A stretch of DNA of 64,000 nucleotides from Chelydra serpentina. Taxonomy: Eukaryota; Chordata; Testudines; Chelydridae. The notes below the pieces were generated by a model that did no database searches, was not told the DNA's origin, and was given only the letters and a program-made list of their open reading frames with translations. The translations under genes and the position numbers were made by a program. The DNA is taken from contig JBAIAC010000001.1 of NCBI GenBank assembly GCA_037349315.1, forward strand, positions 3,906,001 through 3,970,000. Reading direction: 5' to 3'. Positions 41,967 to 52,405 of this stretch are shown here, piece after piece; position 1 is the stretch's first letter; each line of letters starts with the position of its first letter.

Positions 41967-42909
41967 TTGTGCTGGCTAGTTTGACTCACAGCTTTGGCCT
42001 TTGATGATGCATTACACTATATGTTCTCAAAGCTCTGTTACTAAATGTATTAGTGTAATACATCACCAAAGAGCTGTTGCTTATATGATATATTACTGCA
42101 TGATGTGGAAATGGATTCCAGAGGCATGTTCCAAAGACTTACTTTTTGTAGTTCTGTATTAAACGATTTTTTAAAAAGAAGATGAATGTTTTTTTTCAGT
42201 AAGGGAAAGAGGATCTTGACTGAAACACTGGGGAATATGGGCTAATGGCATCCAAATGCATATAAATGTTGCACTCTAACAAGGTTTGGAGCCATTATAA
42301 GGTCTAGGATACTAATAATTTTAAGGGTTTGGGACATGTCTAGTCCCGAGGAAAGGAAAGCTGCTAACAGAAATGTGATTTTTCCTTTCCTGTTTCTGCC
42401 TGCTTTTCTTTAGGTTTTGATTGTTTACAAAGAGTTTGTCCATGATAGTGCGCTTTAGAGATTCCTGTGCATTCTACAGGCTTTTTTATTTGTTTTATCA
42501 TACAGTGTGAAAAGAATATATAGTGTTTTTCTCTAAATAGTACTTAATGAGAGCAGAGACTGAGGTAAAAAAAAAAAAGATTTTTTTCACCTAAAGTTTC
42601 TACAACCAGATTTTCCTGCATCTCACAAGTTTCCACTTGAATCTATATATTACTGTCCTGTGTCTAAATGTTTAATATACGCTATTATTTTACCTATTTC
42701 AGTCACATATATACATACATGTGTATGAATACCTACAGCAGGCACTGATCCACAACCCACACCCACCCACACACGACTGAAGAGGATAGGAGGAAAGAAG
42801 GAAGGGCGAAGATGGTGATGCAATTCCAAACTCTGCACACACAAAAATCTCCACGCATATGAGTTGTCCAAACAAGACACCACTCACTGTAGCTTATGCA
42901 GCTATTCAA
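41967..42909. other. Intron sequence, nothing recognised
   Basis: AT-rich. GATGATGCATTACACTATATG and TGTAATACATCACCAAAG (about 42003-42070) form a loose inverted pair. An ACCCACACCCACCCACACAC run lies at 42757-42774. Confidence 0.4.
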
Positions 42910-43055
42910 AATATTATCATAGTGGTTAGGCTGCTAAACCTGGGACTTAGGAAACTGAAGCTCATTTCCAGGCCCCACCTGTGTGACCTGGGACAGGGTC
43001 CTTAGTTTTGCCTTGCCTCAGCTCCCCATGTGTAAAATGGGGATAATAGAAGAGG
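42910..43055 (+). repeat. MIR SINE
   Basis: ATAGTGGTTAGGCTGCTAAAC, then TGTGTGACCTGGGACAGGG and CCTCAGCTCCCCATGTGTAA with AATGGGGATAATA, follow the MIR consensus in order. The 3' end is lost. Confidence 0.7.
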
Positions 43056-43496
43056 CAAGAGAAAATCAGAATTTCCATTTCACAGGAAATTCCAGTACTG
43101 CAATGTTTTTATCCTGAATTGGGAGAAAAAGTTGAATTTTTTTTTTTTAATGCAGAAATGTGAAAACACCTTGTTTCTAATCAGTCCAACATTACATTGT
43201 ATCTGGCAATAATGCTGCAGTGCCTCCTAGGAATAAAAGTTTGAGTTATTCAAACCCCCATTCATTCTCTGGGAAATCTATGTACAACTTACGAACTGTG
43301 GTAGATTTTATGAAATTGTTGTGTCATTGAATGCCTCAGTGGATGTTGGAGTTAGCCATGTAGTATCAGGGCTGATGTCACATTCCCTCCCAAAGCCAGA
43401 GGACAGTCATTAACCTAGATTGAACCAGTTTTCTCCGGATTGTCAGCAGACAGCTAGGGTTTGGAGCAGTGGAATTTTCCCAGAAAGTGGAAATAG

Positions 43497-43768
43497 AGGG
43501 TATGTCTGCACTATAAGTGCAGGTGTGATTGTAGTATGGGTAGGCATATCCATGTCAGCTTTAATCTAGCTAGCATGGGTAACAATAGTAGCGAAGACAC
43601 GTCAGCATGGGGTTCAGCATCGGCTACCAACTTGAGTTCCTACCCAAGTCCCTGTCAGGCTTGTACTCTGGTTGCTGACCTGAGTACAAGCCCATGCCAC
43701 CACATTTTCACTACTAATATTACCAGTGCTAGCTAGATTGAAGCTAGCATGGGCAGGCATGAAAATCT
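43497..43768. mobile_element. MITE-like element, GGTATGTCTGCAC termini
   Basis: It begins AGGGTATGTCTGCACTATAA. Inside, CAGCTTTAATCTAGCTAGC and GCTAGCTAGATTGAAGCTAGC are inverted, as are CTTGTACTCTGG and TGAGTACAAG. It shares its ends and AGCTAGC words with 26216-26455. No coding capacity is seen. The right terminus is diverged. Confidence 0.6.
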
Positions 43769-43860
43769 ATCGTATTTCAAGTCTAATATCTGGCTTCTAC
43801 AGCAGTCTTTCACTATGAAAACTTTATAGCGCTAGGTGCTTTGCAATAGGAAATGGAAGT

Positions 43861-44055
43861 CCTTTTTACTTCCACCTTTTCATGTTTCTCTGAATGTATA
43901 AATATCGTCTCACTGTATGTTCCATTCTATGCATCCGATGAAGCGGACTGTAGTTATGCTGAAATAAATGTGTTAGTCTCTAAGGTGCCACAAGCATTCC
44001 TTTCTTATTTTCTTTTTGCTGACACAGACTAACATGGCTACTACACTGAAACCTG
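43861..44055 (+). mobile_element. Penelope-like 3' tail fragment
   Basis: CATGTTTCTCTGAATGTATA, GCATCCGATGAAGCGGAC, ATGCTGAAATAAATGTGTTAG and TGACACAGACTAACATGGCT repeat the tail of the element at 40774-41966, with a small deletion of the CACGAAAGC part. It is an extreme 5' truncation. Confidence 0.85.
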
Positions 44056-44509
44056 TCTTTTTACATCTGTAATTCAAATGGAGAACAGTGGTTCGAACAA
44101 TGCTATGGAGTTAAATGAACTCATTTACCACAACTGTCCAGAAATCACACCTGGGCCTAATTCTGCAAGGTGCGGTGCATTTCCGACTAGGTGTTAAACA
44201 CTCTCCATTCCAACTGACTATATGCCCTTACAGGCTCAGGCTTATAGTGGGCATGAACAAAATGTATAACGACAATCAAGTTTGGCCACACATTGCCTTT
44301 ATTTAAGGTCAGTGCCCTTAAGGATTATGTTTCACTACTCCTTAGATACAAAAGAATAACAACATTTTGCTTGTTTCCTTTGGATCACATTAAGCATTAT
44401 TTTCAGGAGTATTTGTACATGTTCATTGCTATATATTCACGTTATAGAGTCAATAGCAGTTTTGCAATTAACTTCATTGGGGCCTGAAATTCACCCATAT
44501 AAACACTGA
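44056..44509. other. Intron sequence, nothing recognised
   Basis: AT-rich with no clear element. GGGCCTAATTCTGCAAGGTG (about 44153) and GCAATTAACTTCATTGGGGC (44465) are reminiscent of old palindromic repeats. Confidence 0.35.
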
Positions 44510-45120
44510 AAATGGAAGAGACCCATTAGATCATCCAGCTAATCCCTCCACCAGGACAGGATTGTCCTATGTCATTCATAGTTCCATATTTTCTCTACTT
44601 CTGAGCAACATGTAACTATTTCAAAAGGGAAAAGAAATATTCACGTGGTATGCTGTTATGTATTATTAATTTACCAAATCTGTGAGGGACAGAAAATTCA
44701 CTGTGCTTGATCGAGCAGTGTGATATATGGGCTAGTGCTGCTTTGGACAAAGAAAAACATACCTATAAATTATGCATAGAAATAAGAGATGGAGAAGAAA
44801 CCACCCACCTCATCTCCCCACCAAGTGCAGGACAGTTCCCTATAGAATACCTTCTAGTGCTTTATCCAGCCTACTTTTAACTCTCTCAGTGATGGGCTTT
44901 TACCACTTCGAATCTAATACCTCCCACTGCCAAGAAGTTTTTCCTCATAGTCAGTCAGCCTCGTGTAATCCCATTCCATTACTAAAATACTTCCTGGGTA
45001 CCACGCTGCATAATTCCTTTTGCTCTTTGGTATTCAGGCTTTTCAAAAATATTTGTAGACTATGATGCCATCCACAGTTACTGTAGTCCTTGTTTAGCAA
45101 TATTAAACATAATCCCTTCA
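44510..45120 (-). mobile_element. Old CR1 fragment (minus strand)
   Basis: GGAAGAGACCCATTAGATCAT, then CAGCCTACTTTTAACTCTC, CACTGCCAAGAAGTTTTTCC and GTAATCCCATTCCATTACT, are in the order of the reverse complement of a CR1 3' region. It has no intact frame and is strongly diverged. Confidence 0.65.
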
Positions 45121-45129
45121 TATACTAGG

Positions 45130-45225
45130 TATACTTAATTCTGCCTCAGTGCAGGGGGATTGGTTAGAGGACCTTTTGAGGTCCTATTTAGCCCAACATT
45201 TAATTGATTCTATGTATCAATCCCT
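45130..45225 (+). mobile_element. CR1 3' tail fragment (plus strand)
   Basis: TGCAGGGGGATTGGTTAGAG, then GACCTTTTGAGGTCCTATTT and ATTGATTCTATG, match the last 90 bases of CR1. It abuts the minus-strand fragment on its left, giving a converging pair. Confidence 0.7.
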
Positions 45226-45285
45226 CTAGCTACTGAATATTTATTACAGTTCTCTGACCTACTGCATCCTTGCACATTCCAAACT

Positions 45286-45610
45286 GGAGCTGGTCAAAAT
45301 TTGTCAAATGAAATTTTTGTTGAAAAACAGAGTATCAAAACAAACATTTTTCATGAATTGCCAACCCTGTCCACATTTTTTGTGAAACATTTTGTGCCTT
45401 TGTTTTTATCCATTTTTTAAATCAAAACCTGGTTGTTCAATAAATGAAAAATGTCAATAATAAAAAAGATTTTTGGTAAACAAAAAGTGTCAATGACCAT
45501 TAATAGCATTTTTTAAAAAAAAGTAACAATAATTGGTCATTTTAAACACTTCAAAATGAAAATAACTTTGATTTTTTTGGTGAAAATGTAGATGCACACC
45601 CAAACTAGAT
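45286..45610. repeat. AT-rich hAT-like MITE
   Basis: It begins GGAGCTGGTCAAAATTTGTC and is made of T- and A-rich runs. The end TTTTTTGGTGAAAATGTAGA is loosely inverted to the start. It is the best left end of this AT-rich family in the window. Confidence 0.45.
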
Positions 45611-46043
45611 CTTGTCCCCTGTGACGGGGCATACTGGCCCCGCACTGACGCTGAGAGGGTTAACCCTTCCCTGCTGGCTGAGGATGCCACGCCCCTGAGG
45701 CTCTGCTGGGCATGCTCCAACAGGGCGCCAAGTATAAAAGCCTGCAGAGCTGCTCAGTCAGGGCTGGTGGCTGAGGGAGGAGGACGTGCAGTGGAAGCTC
45801 CAGCCCAGGAGCAGTGGTGACTCATACAGGAGGGAACTGAGGGGCCAGGAAGTGGGACCAGAGATTGGCAGCTGTCGGAACCCTAGGGAGAGCTGGGGGC
45901 TGAGGAACCTGAAGACCCTGATGCCACAGGAACTGCTACATTTGGAGAAGTGGTAGGAAGTGACCCAGGGAAGGGAAGGGAGTGGTATCTCCCACCACTC
46001 TGAGGGCAGCATGTTGCGGTAGGATTCCCCGCTGACCCATGGC

Positions 46044-46873
46044 CAGGGCCGGCTCCAGGCACCAGCCTACCAAGCATGGAGGGGAACTGCAGAGGCGGCA
46101 CTCAAGGTTTTTTTGTTTTTTTTTAATTAACAAAAAAACCTAATATTTCTGATGGCGCCCCTGCCGGGGGAGCGGGGCAGCAGGGCGGCCGGTGTGCTCC
46201 GCTCCCTGGCCCGGGCAGCGGGGCGGCAGGCGTGCTCCGCTCCCCGCCGGGGCAGCGGGGCGGCCGGCGTGCTCCGCTCCCGGCCGGGGCAGCGGGGCGG
46301 CCGGCGTGCTCCGCTCCCGGCCGGGGCAGCGGGGCGGCCGGCGTGCTCCGCTCCCGGCCGGGGCAGCGGGGCGGCCGGCGTGCTCCGCTCCCGGCCGGGG
46401 CAGCGGGGCGGCCGGCGTGCTCCGCTCCCGGCCGGGGGAGCGGGGCGGCCGGCGTGCTCCGCTCCCGGCCGGGGGAGCGGGGCGGCCGGCGTGCTCCGCT
46501 CCCGGCCGGGGGAGCGGGGCGGCCGGCGTGCTCCGCTCCCCGGCCGGGGGAGCGGGGCGGCCGGCGTGCTCCGCTCCCCGGCCGGGGGAGCGGGGCGGCC
46601 GGCGTGCTCCGCTCCCCGGCCGGGGGAGCGGGGCGGCCGGCGTGCTCCGCTCCCGGCCGGGGCAGCGGGGCGGCAGGCGTTCCGCGCTCCCTACTGGCAG
46701 GGGGAGCGGGGCGGCGGGTATGCCGCCCTCCCCGCTGCCCCCCCACCGTGTTTTGGCGGGGCGGAGTTGTTGGGGGGGGGGGTGTTTTGGCCGGCGTTGG
46801 GGGGGGGCGGCGCTTGTGGGTTTTTTTGTTTTTTTTTTTGCTTGGGGCGGCCAAAAACCTAGGGCCGGCCCTG
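46044..46873. mobile_element. hAT MITE containing a minisatellite
   Basis: The inverted ends CAGGGCCGGCTCC (46044) and TAGGGCCGGCCCTG (ending 46873) share a perfect 10-bp CAGGGCCGGC. They are flanked by CCCATGGC (46036-46043) and CCCGTGGC (46874-46881), an 8-bp duplication with one mismatch, diagnostic of hAT. Between the ends are T-rich segments and a GC-rich tandem array. No transposase is encoded. Confidence 0.87.
46165..46735. repeat. 37-38 bp GC-rich minisatellite, ~14 copies
   Basis: The unit contains CGGCGTGCTCCGCTCC followed by CGGCCGGGG(C/G)AGCGGGG. Unit starts recur at about 46194, 46231, 46268, 46305, 46342, 46379, 46416, 46453, 46490, 46527, 46565, 46603 and 46641. The left half has GGGGCAGCGGGG units and the right half GGGGGAGCGGGG units, with an added C giving 38 bp near 46527-46641. 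Because 37 is one more than a multiple of three, all three frames stay open and give the same cycling peptide. The 235-251 codon frames here are artefacts. Confidence 0.9.
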
Positions 46874-47219
46874 CCCGTGGCGGATCACGCCGTCAATGAC
46901 AGGACCCTGGGTTGGAGCCCGGTGAAGGCGGGTGGGCCCGGGCTCCCCTACCGGGGGTCTTTAAACCCCACACCCCATTGTTTGTGAAGACATAGTTAAC
47001 CAACCCCTCTTTTACCTCAAAGGAGATAGAGGGACTCTGGTCGCTAGGCTGCGCTATCCCCGGGGGGGCGGGAGAGGATTTAGAGAGACTTGACCATTGG
47101 GCCATACAGCCCTGACTAACGGGGAGGTAGTAGAACTGCCATAAGAGCAGGGAGGTGAGGTTAACCTCACCCCCTCTGGAATCAAAGGGGTGACGAGGTA
47201 CAAAGCCCGCCACATCCCC

Positions 47220-47625
47220 TAACAAACTTTGGGGAAATCAGAACTTCATGGCTTGGGTGTTTGATAAGATCACTTTAAATTCCTTTTGGATAGCAAGTAC
47301 CACATTTTTTTCCCCTCCCACTCTTCCAGTACTTCCCTAGTTTTCAATGATGTTTAAAAAAACTACTGCCATTGGTTCATAACTAATTCCCTTACTATCC
47401 TCCTAATCCAGATGTCTGATTTCTGTGTTCTCTTGCCAGTTCTTTATCAATAGCTGTTTTACAAAGTATGGTTTCTTCTTAATTGATTATATTTCTTTAT
47501 TCTTGTTGCTGAAGACAAATTTTACAAAAGGATTTCAGTATTTCAGGCACTTTGAATTATCATTCATTTTATTCCTCTTCTCATTTATTAACAGGCTCAT
47601 TCCCTCTAAGACCCGTTCAAAACAC
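47220..47625. other. Intron sequence, possible old CR1
   Basis: T- and C-rich on the plus strand (CAGTACTTCCCTAG, CCTCTTCTCATTTATTAAC). It vaguely follows minus-strand CR1 linker sequence, but I could not establish it. Confidence 0.3.
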
Positions 47626-47629
47626 AGTT

Positions 47630-47885
47630 TTGTACCAATTTAACTATTTCAATTAGAGATGTGATTGTATACCTGTATAGTTAAATAGTATAAACCATAC
47701 TGTGGATGTAATTATATTTAGTAAATATAAATGTTCTTAGTCAGATAAACTATCCCGATATCAGCTCATTTATACCAGTATAATTACATCCACACTATGG
47801 GTTGAACTGATGTAACTATATTGGTTTCTAAACTGATATAGTTACAGTGTACATAAATTTTGTGTTGACCATCCTTAATACTTAC
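47630..47885. mobile_element. MITE-like palindromic element
   Basis: The left side ATAGTTAAATAGTATAAACC and GTGGATGTAATTATATT oppose the right side AGTATAATTACATCCACAC and AACTGATATAGTTACAG. It is AT-rich and about 255 bp, with no coding capacity. The termini are not sharply defined. Confidence 0.5.
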
Positions 47886-49079
47886 CTAAATGCCTGACAA
47901 TACATGTATACCAGTCCTTTCCTCCCCAACCTCTTGGTTCCTACCCACACATTATTATGTTTTTGCTTATGTTGTTATCTCCTACAAAGTATCATAAATT
48001 AATATTTGGTTGTGTCCTTTTGTATACACTTATAGGCCATGGATTATTATTATTTATTATTATTGTTTTAAAAACTTCAGGGTCTCTATTTCCAGGGTGA
48101 GTTGAAAGAGTCGATTGTAACTAACTGATCCTTGGGATGGTTTTATGTTGGACACGGCCACCACAGGTTATCCATCCACTTGGGATTGCAGGAGCATAAC
48201 GTGCCCAGGCTATGTCCCCTCATTATCGCCAACATATCCCAGTGTCAAGGGCTGCAGATGAGAGTAAGAGTTCGCTACATTCTTTATCATCAGAGGATTT
48301 ATAGTCTGTTGCTCCTCAGTTATGGTATCATTTAGGATTTCCCATCCTCCTCCTATACTGGATTTTAATACTTCCTTTCACTAACTCTAATCATATTTTA
48401 TGTATTACTGTTGTCATTATCAGCAAACTTAATGCATACGATGGTGAATTCAAGTAGTTTATCACTGGTACCAAGCTTCCCTATCATTCTCCCATTTCCA
48501 AATAATTCCTTCCATGTCAGCAAGAAATAGATTCAAGATGGCTCTTGTGAGATTCTCTGCTCTCTCTATAATGAAGCTGTCCTCTCTGTTATTTAAGAAT
48601 CAGTGCTGATTTGCTGGAAGTATTACCCTTTTGCCTTGAATAATCTCTTCTATAGTGCCCAGATCCACAAATTCACGACTGATTTTTATCGGACTGTATG
48701 TGAAAATTTCCTTTTAAGGGTTTCTGTTTCTTCTTGTTGAACATAGGTATCTTTTCCACTGTTTTTATTTTGTGTTTGCTTCTAGTAATAGGATATGCTC
48801 ATGGCTTTAGTAACATTGTATACGTTATATTTAAAGCTCTGTGAAAGTTTTTTCTCCCAAAACAAAATTGCTGCTGCTTTTCTTTCCTGGAAGTTCCACA
48901 TGAAATATGAAAGTTGCTGGCTTTCCAGAAATGTTTACGTTTTTACATGGAAGCGAACAGCCGTTCAAAATTGTTTTCCTGACTACAAATATCTGGTTTC
49001 GCCCAAATGACTAGGAGAAAACGGGATCCTTTTTACCCTGCCCACACAACAGATGCCTTAATCCTTAATCTGCTCTCCT
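47886..49079. other. Intron sequence, one unexplained denser stretch
   Basis: 48120-48300 is less AT-rich and has coding-like texture (GGACACGGCCACCACAGG, GGATTGCAGGAGCATAACG, CCCAGTGTCAAGGGCTGC) but no long frame. It could be an old repeat or processed pseudogene fragment. 48035-48072 is an ATT-rich microsatellite. 48480-48800 might be an old minus-strand LINE, but this is unproven. Confidence 0.3.
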
Positions 49080-50603
49080 TATATGTAACTCTGATCCTGA
49101 ATAGACTGCAGAAGCTTGCTGATAGAGTTTACCCAGAGTCACAGTGCGGGTTTCGAGGAGGGAGATCCACAACCGACATGGTTTTCTCCTTAAGGCAGCT
49201 GCAAGAGAAATGCAGAGAACAGCACAAGCCGCTATTCCTTGCCTTCATAGACCTGAGCAAAGCTTTCGACCTTGTGAACAGAGATGGGCTGTTCAAGATC
49301 CTGGTAAAGGTTGGCTGCCCACCAAAGCTGCTGAGCATGATCCAGTCTTTTCATGACAACATGAAAGGCACAGTACTGTATGATAGCTCGTCCTCCGATG
49401 CCTTCGACATCCACAGTGGAGTAAAACAAGGCTGCGTTCTCGCTTCCACACTCTTCGGCATCTTCTTTGCAGCATTGCTGAAACTTGCGTTTGGAAATTC
49501 CATAGAGGGAGTCTATCTCCACACCCGGTCTGATGGGAGACTTTTCAATCTGGCTCGACTAAAGGCCAAAAGCAAGGTATGGGAGGCAACAATCAGAGAC
49601 ATGCTGTTTGCAGACGACGCTGCCCTAGCCACCCACACAGAAACCGATCTCCAGCATCTGATTGACCGCTTTTCCAGAGCTTGCGAAGAGTTCGGGTTGA
49701 CAGTCTTCAGAAGACCAAAGTTATGGCCCAGGATGCAGAACATCCAAGCATTGCCATCAATGACTATGTGCTAGAGGTGATCAGTCAGTTCACCTACCTT
49801 GGATCTACCATCACGGACAACCTCTCACTGGACCCTGAGATCAACCGTAGAATCGGCAAGGCCTTCACAATTTTGGCCAGATTGTCACAGAGAGTATGGA
49901 ACAACAACATGCTGACCAGCAACACAAAGGTCGCTGTGTACCGTGCATGTGTGTCAAACACTCTTCTCTACGCCAGCGAAACTTGGACCCTCTACGCTTC
50001 GCAAGAAAAGAGACTGAACACCTTCCACATGCGCTGCCTCCGGCGCATACTCGGGATCACTTGGAGTGATCGAATAACGAACAACGAGGTGCTGGAATGT
50101 GCCAAGATCTCCAGCATGTTCACTCTCCTCCGTCAACGCCGCCTCAGATGGCTTGGCCATCTAAGTCGCATGGAAGATGGACGGATACCCAAAGACCTGT
50201 TGTATGCCGAACTTGCCTCCGGAAACAGAGCTACAGGACGGCCCCACCTTCGCTTCAAGGATGTTTGTAAGAGGGACCTGAAGACTGTTCAAATCGACAT
50301 CAACAGCTGGGAAGAGCTCGCCCAGGACAGATGCAGATGGAGACACGCTCTGACCACTGGATTGAAAACTGGTGAAGACAAGCTGCGGCAGCTTGCCGAG
50401 GAAAAGCGGGTTCAATGAAAAAGGAAGCAGCGGCTCCAACCCACAGCTGACACTGCCTTCAAATGCAGCAAATGCAGTCGAGACTGCCACTCCCATGTGG
50501 GGCTCTACAGCCACAACAGACACTGCACAACCATCAACTAAACATTCCCCGTGGGCGCATATCCATCGTCTCTCGAGACTAATGGACAACAACAACAACA
50601 ACA
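49080..50603 (+). mobile_element. APE-type non-LTR retrotransposon, 5'-truncated
   Basis: It runs from the start of the RT domain to an AAC-repeat tail (ACAACAACAACAACAACAAA, ending about 50603), preceded by the 3' untranslated part CATCGTCTCTCGAGACTAATG. Members of this group end in short simple repeats rather than poly(A). It is much better preserved than its relative at 15270-17550. Confidence 0.85.
49088..50541 (+). pseudogene. RT and C-terminal zinc-finger part of an APE-type LINE
   Basis: The protein synthesises element DNA on nicked target DNA. The first frame reads LNRLQKLADRVYPESQCGFR, STTDMVFSLRQLQEKCREQ, AFIDLSKAFDLVNRDGLFK and GVKQGCVLASTLFGIFFA. Its catalytic FADD box is at 49607-49618. 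Near 49700 the frame shifts by one position, and the second frame continues SLQKTKVMAQDAEHPS, YLGSTITD, ASETWTLYASQEKRLNTF and LRWLGHLSRMEDGRIPKD. A TGA at 50416-50418 interrupts it. The same frame then gives FKCSKCSRDCHSHVGLYSHN, RHC and a TAA at 50539-50541, a C2H2-like finger. The APE endonuclease and N-terminus are missing. The clade (RTE/Jockey-like) is uncertain. Confidence 0.85.
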
Positions 50604-50974
50604 AATATGTAACTCTCACTGATGTTAGAAGAGATGACAGGCAAGTATAGCAAGCAGAGAGGAAGAATAGAATAGTGGTTAAGAACCCAGGAAACTGAGT
50701 AGCACATGCCACCTCTCAGCCACCCCGGAATCTGCGTGGTGCATAATAATAAGCAAAGACTTCCACATGAGCCCTGCAACCAGTGGCCACACCTGTGCCA
50801 GGGCTGGCTTAGCCTGCCCTGACCTATTATACCTGCTGCCTATGCTTAACAGTTTGGTTTTGGACCACTCAGATATCCCCCACCCATCAGCACTTTACTT
50901 TTTTAAAAAATCAAGCCACCCTAATAAGCAGTGACAGGAAATAGTCTGGATGGAAATTTAAGCCTGTTGAGTCA
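50604..50974. other. Intron sequence, possible MIR trace
   Basis: GAATAGTGGTTAAGAACCCAGG near 50668-50690 resembles the MIR 5' part but is too short to be sure. The rest shows nothing recognisable. Confidence 0.3.
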
Positions 50975-51578
50975 AAATGAACCTGAATAATCAAGTGACT
51001 CTGAAAAAGACTTGGGGGTCATAGTGGATAATCAGAGGAACATGAGCTCCAAGTGTGAAATTGTGGCTAGAACGGCTAATGCAATCTTTGTGTGTATAAA
51101 TACTGAATAACAGAGAGGTTATATTTCCTCCATATTTGGCACTTGTGTGGCCACTGGAATAATGTGTCCAGTTTTGGTGTCCACAATTTAAGAAGGAGAG
51201 GTCTCCGAAAAGAACCACAAGAATGAGCAAAGGAGTGGAAAACATGCCTTCTAGTGAGAGAGTCAAAGAGACCAAACTTCTTAGCTTATGAAAGAAAGAT
51301 TAAAGGTTGACTTGATTACAGTCTATAATTATTTACTGGGGAACAAATTCCAACCAGAAATAAGGCACACATTTTTAACAGTGAGTGTAATTATCCATTT
51401 GAAACAACTTACCATCACTCGAAATTTGTAAATTGAGATTGGATGTTTTTCTAAAAGATACAGTCTGGTTCAACTACATGTATTTGAAGCAGGAGTTAAT
51501 TTATGTAAATTCAATGGACTATGTTATGCAGGAGGTCAGAAAAGATGAGTACAGTAGTCTGACCTTAAAATCTATGAA
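50975..51578 (+). mobile_element. Old CR1-type LINE, 3' part
   Basis: GACTCTGAAAAAGACTTGGG with GGTCATAGTGGATAATC codes for the LINE block 'EKDLGVIVDNQ'. Then GTCCAGTTTTGGTGTCCAC, AACAGTGAGTGTAATTATCC and the ending GACCTTAAAATCTATGAAAG follow. It is a broken frame of the same older subfamily as 11340-13492. Confidence 0.75.
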
Positions 51579-51708
51579 AGTTTGGTTCAACAGACAGGTC
51601 ACATGAAAGGAACAGTTTCAGGCTCAGGTTCCTTAAGTTTGTTAAACTTTGGGCTACATTCAGCCATAGCAGAAGTGGGGAAAAAACTTCATACATTTCA
51701 CTGTATTT

Positions 51709-51915
51709 CAGGGGTTCCCAAACTTGGTTCATGGCTTGTTCAGGGTAAGCCCCTGGTGGGCCGCAAGATGCTTTGTTTACCTGAGCGTCCACAGGTACGG
51801 TCACTTGCAGCTCCCAGTGGCCGCAGTTCACTGTTCCCAGCCAATGGGAGATGCAGGATGCGGCACGGGATGAGCCACCATTGAACAAGCCACGAACCAA
51901 GTTTGGGAACCTCTA
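51709..51915. mobile_element. hAT MITE, CAGGGGTTCCCAAACTTGG type
   Basis: The left end CAGGGGTTCCCAAACTTGGT and the right end ACCAAGTTTGGGAACCTCTA are inverted repeats of about 20 bp. The flanks CTGTATTT (51701-51708) and CTGTACTT (51916-51923) agree at 7 of 8 positions, a hAT-type duplication. GCAGCTCCCAGTGGCCGC and CAGCCAATGGGAGATGC form the inner inverted arms. Opposite-strand frames of about 100 codons are artefacts. Confidence 0.8.
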
Positions 51916-51923
51916 CTGTACTT

Positions 51924-52085
51924 GCTTAAATCAGGGTTCAATTTGGCCCTTTGGGGTAATAATAGATTTCTAACACAAATATCTCTGGGTTCTTCTACTG
52001 GTACTAAAATGATGCACAATATGGACTAAGTCATAATTCTATAGCATCATCCATTGAAGGATTTCATAGCACTCAAACTTCAATC
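51924..52085. other. Intron sequence, nothing recognised
   Basis: Short AT-rich spacer between the hAT MITE and a MIR. No feature is supported. Confidence 0.4.
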
Positions 52086-52275
52086 AATTTAACCTCTGAA
52101 TGCCTCTGTGCGGTATGTATTATTGTTCTTATTATATTGATGAGGGAAATGAGCCACAGAGAGGTGAAAAGACTTGCTTAACATCACATAGCAAACTGAC
52201 TCACAGTCCACAAGATCATATCACAGATCCTTATACATATCAATTTTCATCTCCAGGCTATAAAGGAAACAGTGT
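52086..52275 (-). repeat. MIR SINE (minus strand)
   Basis: ATTGATGAGGGAAATGAGCC, then ACAGAGAGGTGAAAAGACTTG and TAACATCACATAGCAAACTG, are the reverse complement of the MIR core (CAAGTC...CCTC...TTTCCTC). It is diverged. Confidence 0.6.
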
Positions 52276-52324
52276 GCATGTAACTTAATTATCAAGATGT
52301 AGGTTCATCCTGAGGGCAATGAGC

Positions 52325-52405
52325 TCATTATAGGCTTGATACTGCACCATTCCAGTCAGTGGGAATTTTTCTATTGACTTGAAGGGGAGCAGGATCAAGC
52401 CCTAA
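52325..52405. repeat. Short imperfect palindrome
   Basis: GGCTTGATACTGCACCATTC and GGAGCAGGATCAAGCCC face each other around CAGTGGGAATTTTTC. It is the same old palindromic class as 8592 and 37096. Confidence 0.5.

Larger units (their letters stand above)
45620..47214 (+). mobile_element. Solo LTR interrupted by a hAT MITE
   Basis: It starts TGTGACGGGGCATACTGG and ends AGCCCGCCACA. TCCCC is duplicated exactly on both sides (45615-45619 and 47215-47219), a 5-bp target duplication. TATAAAAG lies at 45733-45740. With the inserted MITE (46044-46873) and its 8-bp duplication removed, the LTR would be about 757 bp. No internal retroviral sequence is attached, so it arose by LTR-LTR recombination. 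Open frames inside are not retroviral genes. Confidence 0.75.

Noticed and set aside
45490..46133. Minus-strand frames of 65-84 codons in the LTR
   Set aside because: They overlap each other in different frames, have no retroviral motif, and lie across LTR and MITE boundaries.
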